A program made the position numbers and the translations under genes. 12,212 nucleotides of DNA from Candidatus Cryptobacteroides faecihippi (GTDB lineage Bacteria; Bacteroidota; Bacteroidia; Bacteroidales; UBA932), in assembly GCA_018066065.1 (NCBI GenBank), contig JAGHSC010000049.1:1-12212 (forward strand), read 5' to 3'. The notes under the pieces were generated by a model that saw only the letters and a list, made by a program, of their open reading frames with translations, searched no databases and was not told the origin of the DNA. This document shows positions 1 through 6,526 of the stretch, piece by piece; positions within the stretch are counted from its first letter, which is position 1; every line of letters starts with the position of its first letter.

Positions 1-1439
1 CTGAGGAACATCGACAGTGGATAGTCTGTCGCATAGCCGACAGAAGCCTCATCGCTGGACCTGTCCTGCTCCTGCGCAAAGGCCAGGGCCGGCGGGTTGG
101 TGGATGATCCGGACAGCACGCCGATCAGGGTACTGTAGTTGATCTTCATGGCATACCTGCCTATCAGTCCGCATAGCATCAGAGGGAGCATGGTGATGAC
201 CGCCCCGTAGGCAATCCAGACATAACCGCCCTTGTTCACGATCGTGTCGACGAATCCGCTTCCGGCCTCAAGCCCGACACATGCGAGGAACAGACAGATT
301 CCGACCTCCCTGAGCATGAGATTGGCACTCGCAGTCGTGTAGGTGACCACCTTCATCCTCGGCCCGAAGTGGCTCAGGAGGATGCTGACGATCAGCGGAC
401 CTCCGGCCAGACCGAGCTTTACCGGCTGAGGCATTCCGGGAAAGGCTATCGGGATGCTTCCAAGGATCACGCCCAATGCTATCCCAAAGAAGATCGGTAT
501 GATGTTCGGCTGGTCGAGTCTCTTGATCGAGTTGCCGAGCACCTTCTCCACACCGGCAACTGATTCCTTGCTTCCGACCACGGTCACCAGGTCACCGTAC
601 TGAAGCCTGAAGCCTTCGGAAGCCCTGAGGTCCAGTCCCGAACGGTTGATCCTGGTGATCGATGCTCCAAGGACATCCTCAAGCCTGAGTCGGCCGAGAG
701 GCATTCCATTGAGGCTTCGCTTGCTGATGAGGATCCTCCTGGAGATGAACTTCGTGTCAGCGGCCTCTGAATGCTTGCTGATGATGTTCCTTTCCGCCTC
801 TATCTCGATCTTGCCGAAATCCACAGTCTCCTTCACGGCAGGAGCCTTCAGGACGGTCTGCCTGCGGTAGAAGATCTGCCTGATCAGGATGAATGACAGG
901 ATGGCTCCCACAACTCCAAGAGGATAGGCCACTGCATATCCAAGTGCGATGTCCGGTGCATTCGATCCGGCCATGTCGGTGTAGGCCGCCTGGGCTGCAC
1001 CCAGCCCGGGAGTGTTCGTCACGGCACCGGACATGATGCCCGTCATCGTCGTGATCGGAGTCTTCGTCAGGAAGGCGATGGCGATCGTGGCCACTGCACC
1101 GAAGGCGCAGACCAGGAACGCAAGGAGGTTCAGCTTCAAGCCATCGTCCTTGAATGAGGAGAAAAAGCCAGGACCAACCTGAAGGCCGATGCTGTAGACA
1201 AAGAGAATCAGGCCGAGCTCCTTCACAAAGTGGAGCAGGTTGCCATCCAGGGTCATCCCGAAATGGCTGAAGAGGATGCCGACAAAGAGTACCCAGGTCA
1301 CGCCAAGTGAGATGCCAGCCACCTTGAACCTTCCAAGGAGCTTTCCGAGCGCAATCACCAGCGCAAGGATGAGAATCGAGTGGGCGACACCTCCGCTCCA
1401 TGCTGCGGTGCCGTCGAATAAGTTATTCCAGAACTGCAT
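1..1439 (-). CDS. AspT/YidE/YbjL-family membrane exchanger (C-terminus cut by window edge)
   Basis: About 479 residues are visible, reading from an ATG at 1439 to the left edge without a stop. The protein is an internal duplication of two multi-helix membrane halves (about residues 18-190 and 310-479). Each half carries the family signature: GAVTNTPGLGAAQ (138-150) and GSSTNPPALAFAQ (444-456). Between them lies one clear RCK_C/TrkA-C domain (about 230-303, ending in YGDLVTVVGS). Family members such as AspT exchange aspartate for alanine, and others move dicarboxylates; the substrate here is unknown. YidE-type proteins usually have two RCK_C domains and about 550 residues. Here the stretch 190-230 is too short for the first one, so the complete protein would be roughly 500 residues. 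The closing GYATDYPLSMFL resembles the last helix, so only a few dozen residues are probably missing. It starts 8 bp after the lysR-type gene and has no promoter or Shine-Dalgarno of its own, so co-transcription is likely. Confidence 0.88.
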   Translation of the reverse strand, partial: MQFWNNLFDGTAAWSGGVAHSILILALVIALGKLLGRFKVAGISLGVTWVLFVGILFSHFGMTLDGNLLHFVKELGLILFVYSIGLQVGPGFFSSFKDDGLKLNLLAFLVCAFGAVATIAIAFLTKTPITTMTGIMSGAVTNTPGLGAAQAAYTDMAGSNAPDIALGYAVAYPLGVVGAILSFILIRQIFYRRQTVLKAPAVKETVDFGKIEIEAERNIISKHSEAADTKFISRRILISKRSLNGMPLGRLRLEDVLGASITRINRSGLDLRASEGFRLQYGDLVTVVGSKESVAGVEKVLGNSIKRLDQPNIIPIFFGIALGVILGSIPIAFPGMPQPVKLGLAGGPLIVSILLSHFGPRMKVVTYTTASANLMLREVGICLFLACVGLEAGSGFVDTIVNKGGYVWIAYGAVITMLPLMLCGLIGRYAMKINYSTLIGVLSGSSTNPPALAFAQEQDRSSDEASVGYATDYPLSMFL

Positions 1440-1447
1440 TTTTCTGT

Positions 1448-2353
1448 CTATTTATACCATTGGGACGATAGTTCCCTGACCGCCATCGAGTTTCCAAGCA
1501 TCGACACGAAGATCTCGGCACTCCGCTTCCGATAGGCCTTCTTGAGGGAATGGATGCACCCCTGCATCTGATTGTCGGCCACATCCAGCGGGATCGCCTT
1601 CAGATTCTGTCTCCCATGGATGGTTGCCTCAGAAAGGATGGAGATGATGTTGCTCTTCTCGATCACATCAAGCATGGTCTTTACATCATTCAGTTCCAGC
1701 ACGACATTGCGGTTCGGCTGTTCCAGGTTGATGTAGCGGTCGATCAGGTTCCTGGCCTGAAGACCCTTTGCCGGAATCACAAGCCTGTGGCGCATGACTT
1801 CCTCGACTGGAATGAGTGAATATTCAGCAATCGGATGGTCCTTCCTCAGGATGACGCTCAGGCGATCCTCGAAGAGGCTGTGGGACTCGATGTCATCATA
1901 AGGGACGTTGGACTTGAACGCCAGGGCAAAATCGATCTCCCTTCTCCTGAGCATGTCCATGAGCTCTTCCATGGAACGGTTGGTGATGTTCAACCTTATG
2001 CCCGGGTATCTCTGGAGAAACTCGTTGACGGTTTCCGTCAGGATAGGATTGAAGGAATGAGTCACGCCGATGTTCAAGGTACCGGACACCAGCTGGCTAA
2101 GATCCTTGATCTGAGTCATGCAGGTTTCTGCATCGTTCACCGTCTGCCTCGCAAGGGGAAGCATCGCCTCACCGCTCTCAGTCAGGGATACGGAATGCGA
2201 ATCGCGCTGGAACAGGACAGTGCCAAGCTCATCCTCCAGCGCCCTGATCTGCTGGGATAGAGTACTTTGGCTGATGTAAAGGTATCTCGCGGCCTCCGAG
2301 AAATTCAGGGTCTCGGCTGTCTTGATGAAATACTTCAACTGTCTTAGCTCCAT
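1448..2353 (-). CDS. LysR-type transcriptional regulator
   Basis: This 301-residue protein has the usual length and layout of the LysR family. The N-terminal winged helix-turn-helix spans about residues 1-60, including FSEAARYLYISQSTLSQQI and LEDELGTVLFQR. A linker helix follows (about 60-90), then a periplasmic-binding-protein-like effector domain (about 90-290, from GTLNIGVTHSF). Such proteins bind DNA as tetramers and switch a nearby promoter on binding a small co-inducer, which I cannot identify here. The start at 2353 gives the canonical MELRQLKYF N-terminus and sits 25 nt after a -7 promoter box. Unusually, the regulator is the first gene of the transcript and the exchanger follows 8 bp after its stop, instead of being divergent. 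The exchanger is therefore the obvious target, reached through autoregulation. A perfect palindrome with an ATC-N9-GAT core lies about 73 bp upstream of the predicted transcription start. Confidence 0.95.
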   Translation of the reverse strand: MELRQLKYFIKTAETLNFSEAARYLYISQSTLSQQIRALEDELGTVLFQRDSHSVSLTESGEAMLPLARQTVNDAETCMTQIKDLSQLVSGTLNIGVTHSFNPILTETVNEFLQRYPGIRLNITNRSMEELMDMLRRREIDFALAFKSNVPYDDIESHSLFEDRLSVILRKDHPIAEYSLIPVEEVMRHRLVIPAKGLQARNLIDRYINLEQPNRNVVLELNDVKTMLDVIEKSNIISILSEATIHGRQNLKAIPLDVADNQMQGCIHSLKKAYRKRSAEIFVSMLGNSMAVRELSSQWYK

Positions 2354-2378
2354 GGCAATACGTTATTGTTTGATGGTG

Positions 2379-2386
2379 CAAAGATA
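2379..2386 (-). promoter_or_regulatory. Bacteroidota -7 promoter box of the lysR-exchanger operon
   Basis: TATCTTTG on the minus strand matches the Bacteroidota -7 consensus TAnnTTTG exactly. It ends 25 nt before the lysR ATG, giving a predicted 5' leader of about 20 nt. There is no TTTG at the expected -33 distance (TAGC at 19 bp), as might be expected of a promoter that needs an activator. Confidence 0.6.
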
Positions 2387-2435
2387 GACAGACAAAACAG
2401 AAACTGCTATACTTTGCAACGATTATTTACAATGA

Positions 2436-2460
2436 TGGCAATCGCTTTCAACGATTGCCA
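2436..2460. promoter_or_regulatory. Perfect palindrome with LysR-type box, likely operator
   Basis: TGGCAATCG and CGATTGCCA form a perfect 9-bp inverted repeat around a 7-nt spacer. The core 2441-2455 reads ATC-N9-GAT, a classic form of the LysR-family T-N11-A box. Its centre (2448) is about 73 bp upstream of the predicted lysR start site near 2375, close to where LysR-family recognition sites usually lie. It also sits 26 bp after the stop of the small membrane protein gene, so a terminator role is possible. However, no T-run follows it on the minus strand. Confidence 0.6.
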
Positions 2461-2485
2461 CCTACCTTAACGACACTGCACGGTG

Positions 2486-2683
2486 TCAGTCAACAAGGTC
2501 CTTGTAGTAATCAAGAGCCTCCTTGAGAGACTTCTCGTCATTGATGTCAAACCTGGCGATGTCACCGGAACTCCTGTTTGACTTTGCGCCGACACTGTTG
2601 ATCTTCCTGGTTGAGAAGAATTCAAATGCCCTGAATACGACTGCCAATACCAGGCAGACAGCGATGATGATGAGTGCTTTCAT
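2486..2683 (-). CDS. Small single-pass membrane protein, unknown function
   Basis: This is a 65-residue protein that I do not recognise. Residues 2-20 (KALIIIAVCLVLAVVFRAF) form one hydrophobic helix with no lipobox or cleavage site. A short basic stretch follows (STRKINSVGAKSNR, about 24-37). The tail (about 40-65) is charged and acidic, includes DINDEKSLKEALDYYKDLVD and is probably helical. The likely topology is N-terminal anchor with a cytoplasmic tail, because the positive charges follow the helix. The start at 2683 is preferred over an upstream ATG at 2737, because a TACCTTTG promoter box lies between them and the membrane helix begins directly at this Met. The gene has its own promoter and is separated from the lysR gene by 132 bp holding the operator-like palindrome, so it is probably an independent transcript. 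Its link to either neighbour is unknown. Confidence 0.7.
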   Translation of the reverse strand: MKALIIIAVCLVLAVVFRAFEFFSTRKINSVGAKSNRSSGDIARFDINDEKSLKEALDYYKDLVD

Positions 2684-2714
2684 GTCTTTTATTGTTTTTG
2701 AATGTTCGACGGTG

Positions 2715-2722
2715 CAAAGGTA
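2715..2722 (-). promoter_or_regulatory. Bacteroidota -7 promoter box of the small membrane protein gene
   Basis: TACCTTTG on the minus strand matches TAnnTTTG exactly and ends 31 nt before the ATG at 2683. The bases after it (CACCGTCGAACA) resemble those after the lysR -7 box (CACCATCAAACA). The -33 position (TGTC at 19 bp) matches TTTG poorly. Confidence 0.55.
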
Positions 2723-2877
2723 TTGCCGGCATTCCATTCCAGACAGTTCCGGTTCGTGTTTGTTTCAATTGCGGCTTCCGTCCCCAAAGATCGCCGGAGT
2801 GGCCGGCGAGAGAGGATGACGATTCCGGCAATCGGCAGACAACCCGTATTGAAGCCGGAAAGACAGGCAAAACGACC

Positions 2878-2904
2878 GCTGGCGGCCCTTTCGAGGCCGC
2901 CAGC
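2878..2904. terminator. Strong GC-rich stem-loop, likely terminator after GH92
   Basis: GCTGGCGGCC and GGCCGCCAGC form a perfect 10-bp stem around the 7-nt loop CTTTCGA. It lies about 96 nt past the GH92 stop codon. On the minus strand it is followed by GGTCGTTTTGCC and on the plus strand by AATCGTTTTCG, so both sides have only a short T4 run. It is a plausible factor-assisted or bidirectional terminator, or an RNA-stabilising 3' structure. Confidence 0.5.
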
Positions 2905-2925
2905 AATCGTTTTCGTCAAATCTCA

Positions 2926-2949
2926 GCAATCACGGGAGGGAATGATTGC
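2926..2949. repeat. Inverted repeat GCAATCA-N10-TGATTGC
   Basis: A perfect 7-bp inverted repeat has a purine-rich 10-nt spacer (CGGGAGGGAA). The half-sites share the GCAATC/GATTGC core with the LysR-box palindrome at 2436-2460, and GATTGCCATC occurs at both places in opposite orientation. The spacing differs and there is no ATC-N9-GAT, so it may be a diverged or unrelated site. Confidence 0.35.
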
Positions 2950-3000
2950 CATCTTAAAAAAAGGAAAATCAGTCAGAAATCCAATAGAAGATTCCGATGG

Positions 3001-5322
3001 TCATTCAGCATCTGCAGTCATCGAGACAGGGATGTCCGATGGTGCAGAGCCCCATGCCGGATTTGGCTCAGGGCCCATCACGAAGCAAAGGGCGGCATCA
3101 CCTTCAAGGATCTCGGCATGAGTAAGGAAGTTCTTTGTGAAAGGAACTCCATTCAGGGTTGCGCTCTGGATGTAGCAATTCTCGGTGGAGAATCCCGGGG
3201 CATCGACCGTCAAGGTTCCATGGGCATGCCTGAACGAGAGGTGCTCCTGCTGAGGGACACCTATGAAATAGAGTCCGGTGCCATGGGTCACAGGATAGAA
3301 ACCCATCGATGAGAAGACATACCATGCCGACATCTGGCCGGTGTCTTCGTCGCCGCAGATGCCCGAAGTTCCGGAATTGTAGAATTCGCGGACCACGCGT
3401 GTGATCTTCTCCTGCGTCTTCCATGGCTGGCCTGCATAGTTGTACATGTAGATGGTGTGGTGGCTCGGCTCGTTGCCATGGGCGTACTGACCGATAAGGC
3501 CGGTGATGTCTCCTGCCGGATTCTCGCCATGGAGGTCGGAGCTTACAACGAACAGGGAGTCAAGCTTCCTCACGAAGGCGTCACGTCCGCCATAGAGCGA
3601 CATCAGACCGGTTCCGTCATGTGGCACGAAGAAGCTCCACTGCCAGGCTGTACCCTCGCAGAAATCATCGTTCGCACGATAGTGATTCGAAAGGAACGGA
3701 TCGAATGGTTCTCTCCAGCTGCCGTCGAAATTGCGTCCTCTCATCGAGTTGACCGTTGGATCGAAAACGTTGGAATACCATGTCGCGCGCTCAAGATACT
3801 CCTTCTCGACGGCCTCGTTGCCCAGCATGCGTGCCATCTGGGCGATGCACCAGTCATCGTAGACATATTCAAGGGTCTTGGATGCGGATGAGACTTCCTT
3901 GTCGCAAGGGACATAATGGAGGTTGAGGTAGTCTTTCGCGCCTCGGAATGAACGCAGGAAGAAGCCGAACGTGTCGCGGCACGCAGATGTGGTCATTGCA
4001 TCGAGAAGTCTCTCAGCGTCGAACCCACGGACACCCTGGGCGTAGGCATCGGCAATGACAGGCATTGAATGGTAGCCGATCATGCACATGTTCTCCTGGC
4101 CGGAAAGGGTCCAGATCGGGAGCTGGCCGCAGTTGTCGAAATGCTCCTGGAAGGTCTTCATCACGTCGCGGGTGATGTCCGGGTGCATGGCGGTCGTCAG
4201 CGGGAACTGGGCTCGGAAGGTGTCCCAGAGGCCGAGTACTCCGGCGAAATAGCGGAAGTTGCCCTTGTGGACCTTCCTGTCGGAGCTGCGGAAGCGTCCG
4301 TCGACATCGCTGTAGAGACATGGATAGAGATGAGCGTTGTAGAAGCAGGTGTAGAGGACCTTGGCATGTTCTTCATCGGTTCCGCTGATGTCGATGGCAG
4401 AGAGTTCCTCATGCCATGCAGAGCGTGCGGCTGAAAGGATGTCGTCGAACCTTTTGCGCCTGGCCTCGGCACGGAAGTTCTTCCTTGCACCCTTCATGTC
4501 GACTGCGGATATTCCTACATTGACCTCGAGAGGTTCGCCCTTCTTTCCCCCGAAGGAGAGGATCGCGCGTACATCCAGGCCCTCGGTCGACTTGACCTTG
4601 CCTTCAAGCTTCTTGCGCGCATTGTAGAAATCGACCTTGTCGATAGGCTTCGAGAAGCGGGCGTAGAAATAGACATGCTGCTCTGGGCACCATCCATTCG
4701 AGATGCGGTAACCCTTGATCACATGCCTGCCGACCTTCTCGATGTGTGCCACCTTCACGGTGTCGTACCAATCCTCGGGGATGATGGTACAGTTGCTGCG
4801 GTTGCCATGCTCGAGGTTGATGACGATGGCCTCCTTCTGGACATCATCGTTGAAAGTGTACCTGTGGGCGCCGCAGCGTGGAGTGGCGGTAAGTTCCGCC
4901 TTCACGCCCATCTCAGGCAGTTCCACAGCGTAGTAGCCAGGATCGCACCATTCCCGGTCATGCGAGAATGGGGTCTTGAAGTCGTACTCAAGGGTATCCC
5001 TTCCCACCCAGTCCTCACCGCGGACCGGCAGGAAAAGGATGTCAAGGTAGTCGGAGCCGCCGCCGCTTCCAGACTTGTGCTGGTGGCTGAAGCCCATGAT
5101 TCCGTCATGGAAGTACTTGTAGCCGTTGCCAAGATCATAGGTGTCAGCGGCCATCTGGACCATGCCATACGGCATCGAGGCAACCGGGACAAGGCACCCG
5201 GAGGCGCCTGTGCCCATGTAAGGAGAATAGAATGCTGCGGGATCCGGGACAGATTCAACGCGTGGGGAAGTTGCAGCGGCAGTCATGGCAGCTGCAAGAA
5301 TGGTTATCAGTGTTCGTATCAT
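3001..5322 (-). CDS. GH92 family alpha-mannosidase, secreted
   Basis: This 773-residue protein fits glycoside hydrolase family 92, Ca2+-dependent inverting exo-alpha-mannosidases that trim N-glycans and fungal mannan. A signal peptide is visible at residues 1-18 (MIRTLITILAAAMTAAAT) without a lipobox, so the enzyme is probably periplasmic. The N-terminal beta-sandwich (about 25-290) includes PYGMVQMAADT and GFSHQHKSG. The (alpha/alpha)6 catalytic domain follows, with GLWDTFRAQFPL (364-375), EGTAWQWSFFVPHD (556-569), HGNEPSHH (615-622) and GDEDTGQMSAWYVFSSMGFYP (from 657). By family knowledge Glu556 is the likely acid, and Asp658 or Asp660 the base that activates water. Length is typical and no catalytic motif is broken. 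It diverges from the serine hydrolase over 47 bp with interleaved promoters. The promoter box ends only 4 nt before the ATG, which suggests a leaderless mRNA. There is no SusC/SusD partner here; linkage specificity cannot be read with certainty. Confidence 0.95.
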   Translation of the reverse strand: MIRTLITILAAAMTAAATSPRVESVPDPAAFYSPYMGTGASGCLVPVASMPYGMVQMAADTYDLGNGYKYFHDGIMGFSHQHKSGSGGGSDYLDILFLPVRGEDWVGRDTLEYDFKTPFSHDREWCDPGYYAVELPEMGVKAELTATPRCGAHRYTFNDDVQKEAIVINLEHGNRSNCTIIPEDWYDTVKVAHIEKVGRHVIKGYRISNGWCPEQHVYFYARFSKPIDKVDFYNARKKLEGKVKSTEGLDVRAILSFGGKKGEPLEVNVGISAVDMKGARKNFRAEARRKRFDDILSAARSAWHEELSAIDISGTDEEHAKVLYTCFYNAHLYPCLYSDVDGRFRSSDRKVHKGNFRYFAGVLGLWDTFRAQFPLTTAMHPDITRDVMKTFQEHFDNCGQLPIWTLSGQENMCMIGYHSMPVIADAYAQGVRGFDAERLLDAMTTSACRDTFGFFLRSFRGAKDYLNLHYVPCDKEVSSASKTLEYVYDDWCIAQMARMLGNEAVEKEYLERATWYSNVFDPTVNSMRGRNFDGSWREPFDPFLSNHYRANDDFCEGTAWQWSFFVPHDGTGLMSLYGGRDAFVRKLDSLFVVSSDLHGENPAGDITGLIGQYAHGNEPSHHTIYMYNYAGQPWKTQEKITRVVREFYNSGTSGICGDEDTGQMSAWYVFSSMGFYPVTHGTGLYFIGVPQQEHLSFRHAHGTLTVDAPGFSTENCYIQSATLNGVPFTKNFLTHAEILEGDAALCFVMGPEPNPAWGSAPSDIPVSMTADAE

Positions 5323-5327
5323 GTCTT

Positions 5328-5346
5328 AAAGATAAAAATTATCTTT
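5328..5346. repeat. Inverted repeat joining the two divergent -7 boxes
   Basis: AAAGATA-AAAAT-TATCTTT is a perfect 7-bp inverted repeat made by the -7 boxes of the divergent GH92 and serine hydrolase genes lying back to back. Sigma-bound polymerase could hardly occupy both at once, so the two promoters may exclude each other. Confidence 0.6.
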
Positions 5347-5347
5347 G
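5340..5347 (+). promoter_or_regulatory. Bacteroidota -7 promoter box of the serine hydrolase gene
   Basis: TATCTTTG matches TAnnTTTG exactly and lies 22 nt before the ATG at 5370, giving a short A-rich leader without Shine-Dalgarno. No TTTG is found at the -33 distance (TATC at 19 bp), so this side looks weaker than the opposing GH92 promoter in its -33 element. Confidence 0.6.
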
Positions 5348-5369
5348 TGGAAACAAAAAACGTGTCAAC

Positions 5370-6506
5370 ATGAAGGCTCTGATTTCAATGACAATCGCTT
5401 CCGCCATGCTTACGATCTCTTGCAGCACCATGGAAAAAGATCTCGACAACATTCTGAATCCTCTCTTTCCAGAAGGAGAGCCCGGAGGGGCCGTGCTCGT
5501 GATGAAAGGAGATAAGGTCCTCTATGACAAGGGCTTCGGCATCGCAGACCTCGTCACGGGAGCAGGGATCGATGGGGAGACCTCCTTCAACATCGCGTCC
5601 TGTTCCAAGCAGTTCACTGCGATGGCTGTGCTGCAGCTGGCTGAGGAAGGCAAGCTCAGCCCGGAAGACAGGATTGTGGACTACTTCCCGGAATTTCTGG
5701 ATCACGAAGGAGCGGACTCCATCTGGAAGGAAATAAGGATCAAGCACTTGATGTCCCATTCATCAGGCATACCGGATGCCCGCGGCTACCTCACGCATGA
5801 GCAGAGGGTCTACGGAGATGAGACTCTCGCGACTGAATATCTCCGGACCTTGGACCACCTCAACTTCACTCCGGGTACACAGTACGAGTACATCAACCCG
5901 ACCTTCGTGCTGCTCGGGCAGCTGGTGGAAAGGGTAAGCGGACAGGAGTTCACCAGCTACGCCACTGAGCATCTGTTCACACCTGCAGGCATGGACAGGA
6001 CAGTCTACTTCGACAGGGACCATCAGGAGCTCATCCCCGACATGGCGCACGGGTATGACTCTTCGACAGAAGGAAACGACTCACACAGAGACTGGTACGA
6101 GTACGATTTCGGAGAAGAGACATTCTTCGCGACGCGGCCGGATGGTGGAATCTACTCTTCCACACACGAGCTTGCGAAGTGGGAGAAGGCCTTGAGAAGC
6201 GGGAAACTTCTCGGCAAGGAGTTACAGGACGAAGCATGGACCGCGCACACCCTGGTCTCAGGAAGCAGGTTCAGCGACTACCAGAACCGCCCAGGCACCT
6301 GGTACGGCTACGGATGGTTCCTGGAGAAAGAGAGCGAGGACAGCGACCCGCGGTGCATCTACCACACCGGAGACAACGGAGGGTTCAAGGCTCTTGTGGC
6401 AAGATACCCAGCCCGGGATGCATTGATCGTCATCCTGGCAAACAGGGCGGACTGGGACAGGAATGAAGTAAAGGTAAGGATGGAGACCGTACTTGGTCTG
6501 AGATGA
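5370..6506 (+). CDS. Class C beta-lactamase-fold serine hydrolase, lipoprotein
   Basis: This 378-residue protein belongs to the beta-lactamase/penicillin-binding-protein family of serine hydrolases (PF00144 type). The three active-site motifs are intact: SxxK as SCSK (Ser77 to Lys80, in FNIASCSKQFTAMAV), YxN as YIN (174-176) and HTG (332-334) in place of KTG. HTG is common in the esterase and peptidase branches, so true beta-lactamase activity is not implied. Possible substrates are D-amino-acid peptides, peptidoglycan fragments or esters. Residues 1-17 form a signal sequence and Cys18 (LTISC) is a probable lipidation site, giving a cell-envelope location. The start at 5370 is chosen because it begins this signal peptide 22 nt after a TATCTTTG box; an in-frame ATG at 5232 would lie inside the GH92 gene. 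The 3' end contains the promoter of the next gene. Confidence 0.9.
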   Translation: MKALISMTIASAMLTISCSTMEKDLDNILNPLFPEGEPGGAVLVMKGDKVLYDKGFGIADLVTGAGIDGETSFNIASCSKQFTAMAVLQLAEEGKLSPEDRIVDYFPEFLDHEGADSIWKEIRIKHLMSHSSGIPDARGYLTHEQRVYGDETLATEYLRTLDHLNFTPGTQYEYINPTFVLLGQLVERVSGQEFTSYATEHLFTPAGMDRTVYFDRDHQELIPDMAHGYDSSTEGNDSHRDWYEYDFGEETFFATRPDGGIYSSTHELAKWEKALRSGKLLGKELQDEAWTAHTLVSGSRFSDYQNRPGTWYGYGWFLEKESEDSDPRCIYHTGDNGGFKALVARYPARDALIVILANRADWDRNEVKVRMETVLGLR

Positions 6507-6522
6507 TATCTTTGTATCTTTG
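6492..6522 (+). promoter_or_regulatory. Promoter of the surface lipoprotein gene with tandem -7 boxes
   Basis: Two identical TATCTTTG boxes lie head to tail (6507-6514 and 6515-6522). CTTG at 6492-6495 (3 of 4 bases of TTTG) lies exactly 19 bp before the second box. Only TGAC separates the second box from the ATG at 6527. The promoter overlaps the last codons of the serine hydrolase. Confidence 0.6.
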
Positions 6523-6526
6523 TGAC

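Larger units (their letters stand above)
2684..3000. other. 317-bp non-coding interval with stem-loops
   Basis: No convincing gene is present; the arginine-rich open frames on the plus strand look like shadows of high-GC sequence. From left to right it holds the small-gene promoter (2715-2722), a GC-rich dyad TCGCCGG-N5-CCGGCGA (2791-2809), a strong 10-bp stem-loop (2878-2904) and an inverted repeat GCAATCA-N10-TGATTGC (2926-2949). Next to the GH92 stop, on the minus strand, there is a weak hairpin GGAATC-N8-GATTTC with one G-U pair and then a run of seven T near 2955-2961. Much of this probably serves as the 3' untranslated region and terminator of the mannosidase gene. Confidence 0.5.
5327..5357 (-). 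promoter_or_regulatory. Promoter of the GH92 gene (TTTG-N19-TATCTTTA)
   Basis: On the minus strand a -33 TTTG (5357-5354) is followed by a 19-bp spacer and TATCTTTA (5334-5327), a 7/8 variant written against the TAnnTTTG consensus. Only AGAC separates the -7 box from the ATG at 5322, so transcription should begin at or within a base or two of the A of ATG. Confidence 0.6.

Noticed and set aside
757..1401. Open frame of 214 codons on the minus strand
   Set aside because: It lies out of frame inside the exchanger gene, whose other frame has clear family signatures. The product is rich in Cys, Arg, Trp and His, as expected of a shadow.
2409..2417. TATACTTTG on the plus strand as a promoter
   Set aside because: The gap between TA and TTTG is three bases instead of two, and no plus-strand gene follows.
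2486..2737. Longer start for the small membrane protein at 2737
   Set aside because: The ATG lies upstream of the TACCTTTG box at 2715-2722 and would put 18 polar residues before the membrane helix.
2674..3312. Open frame of 212 codons on the plus strand covering the non-coding interval
   Set aside because: It runs antisense into GH92, is rich in Arg and Cys, has no domain and no promoter box suited to its start.
5232..5369. Longer start for the serine hydrolase at 5232
   Set aside because: It would overlap the GH92 coding region and both promoters, and would hide the lipoprotein signal peptide that begins at 5370.
4675..5373. Open frame of 232 codons on the plus strand
   Set aside because: It is antisense to the conserved N-terminal half of GH92; its Val/Ala/His-rich product is a codon-bias shadow.
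5370..6506. Antibiotic-resistance beta-lactamase
   Set aside because: The third motif is HTG instead of KTG and the overall pattern fits the broader esterase/peptidase branch, so resistance should not be claimed.
6503..6526. Start of the surface lipoprotein at 6503 with an ATGA overlap to the hydrolase stop
   Set aside because: The overlap is tempting, but the added MISLYLCD spoils the signal peptide and is encoded by the tandem -7 boxes themselves. The start at 6527 is preferred; coupled read-through translation from 6503 is not excluded.
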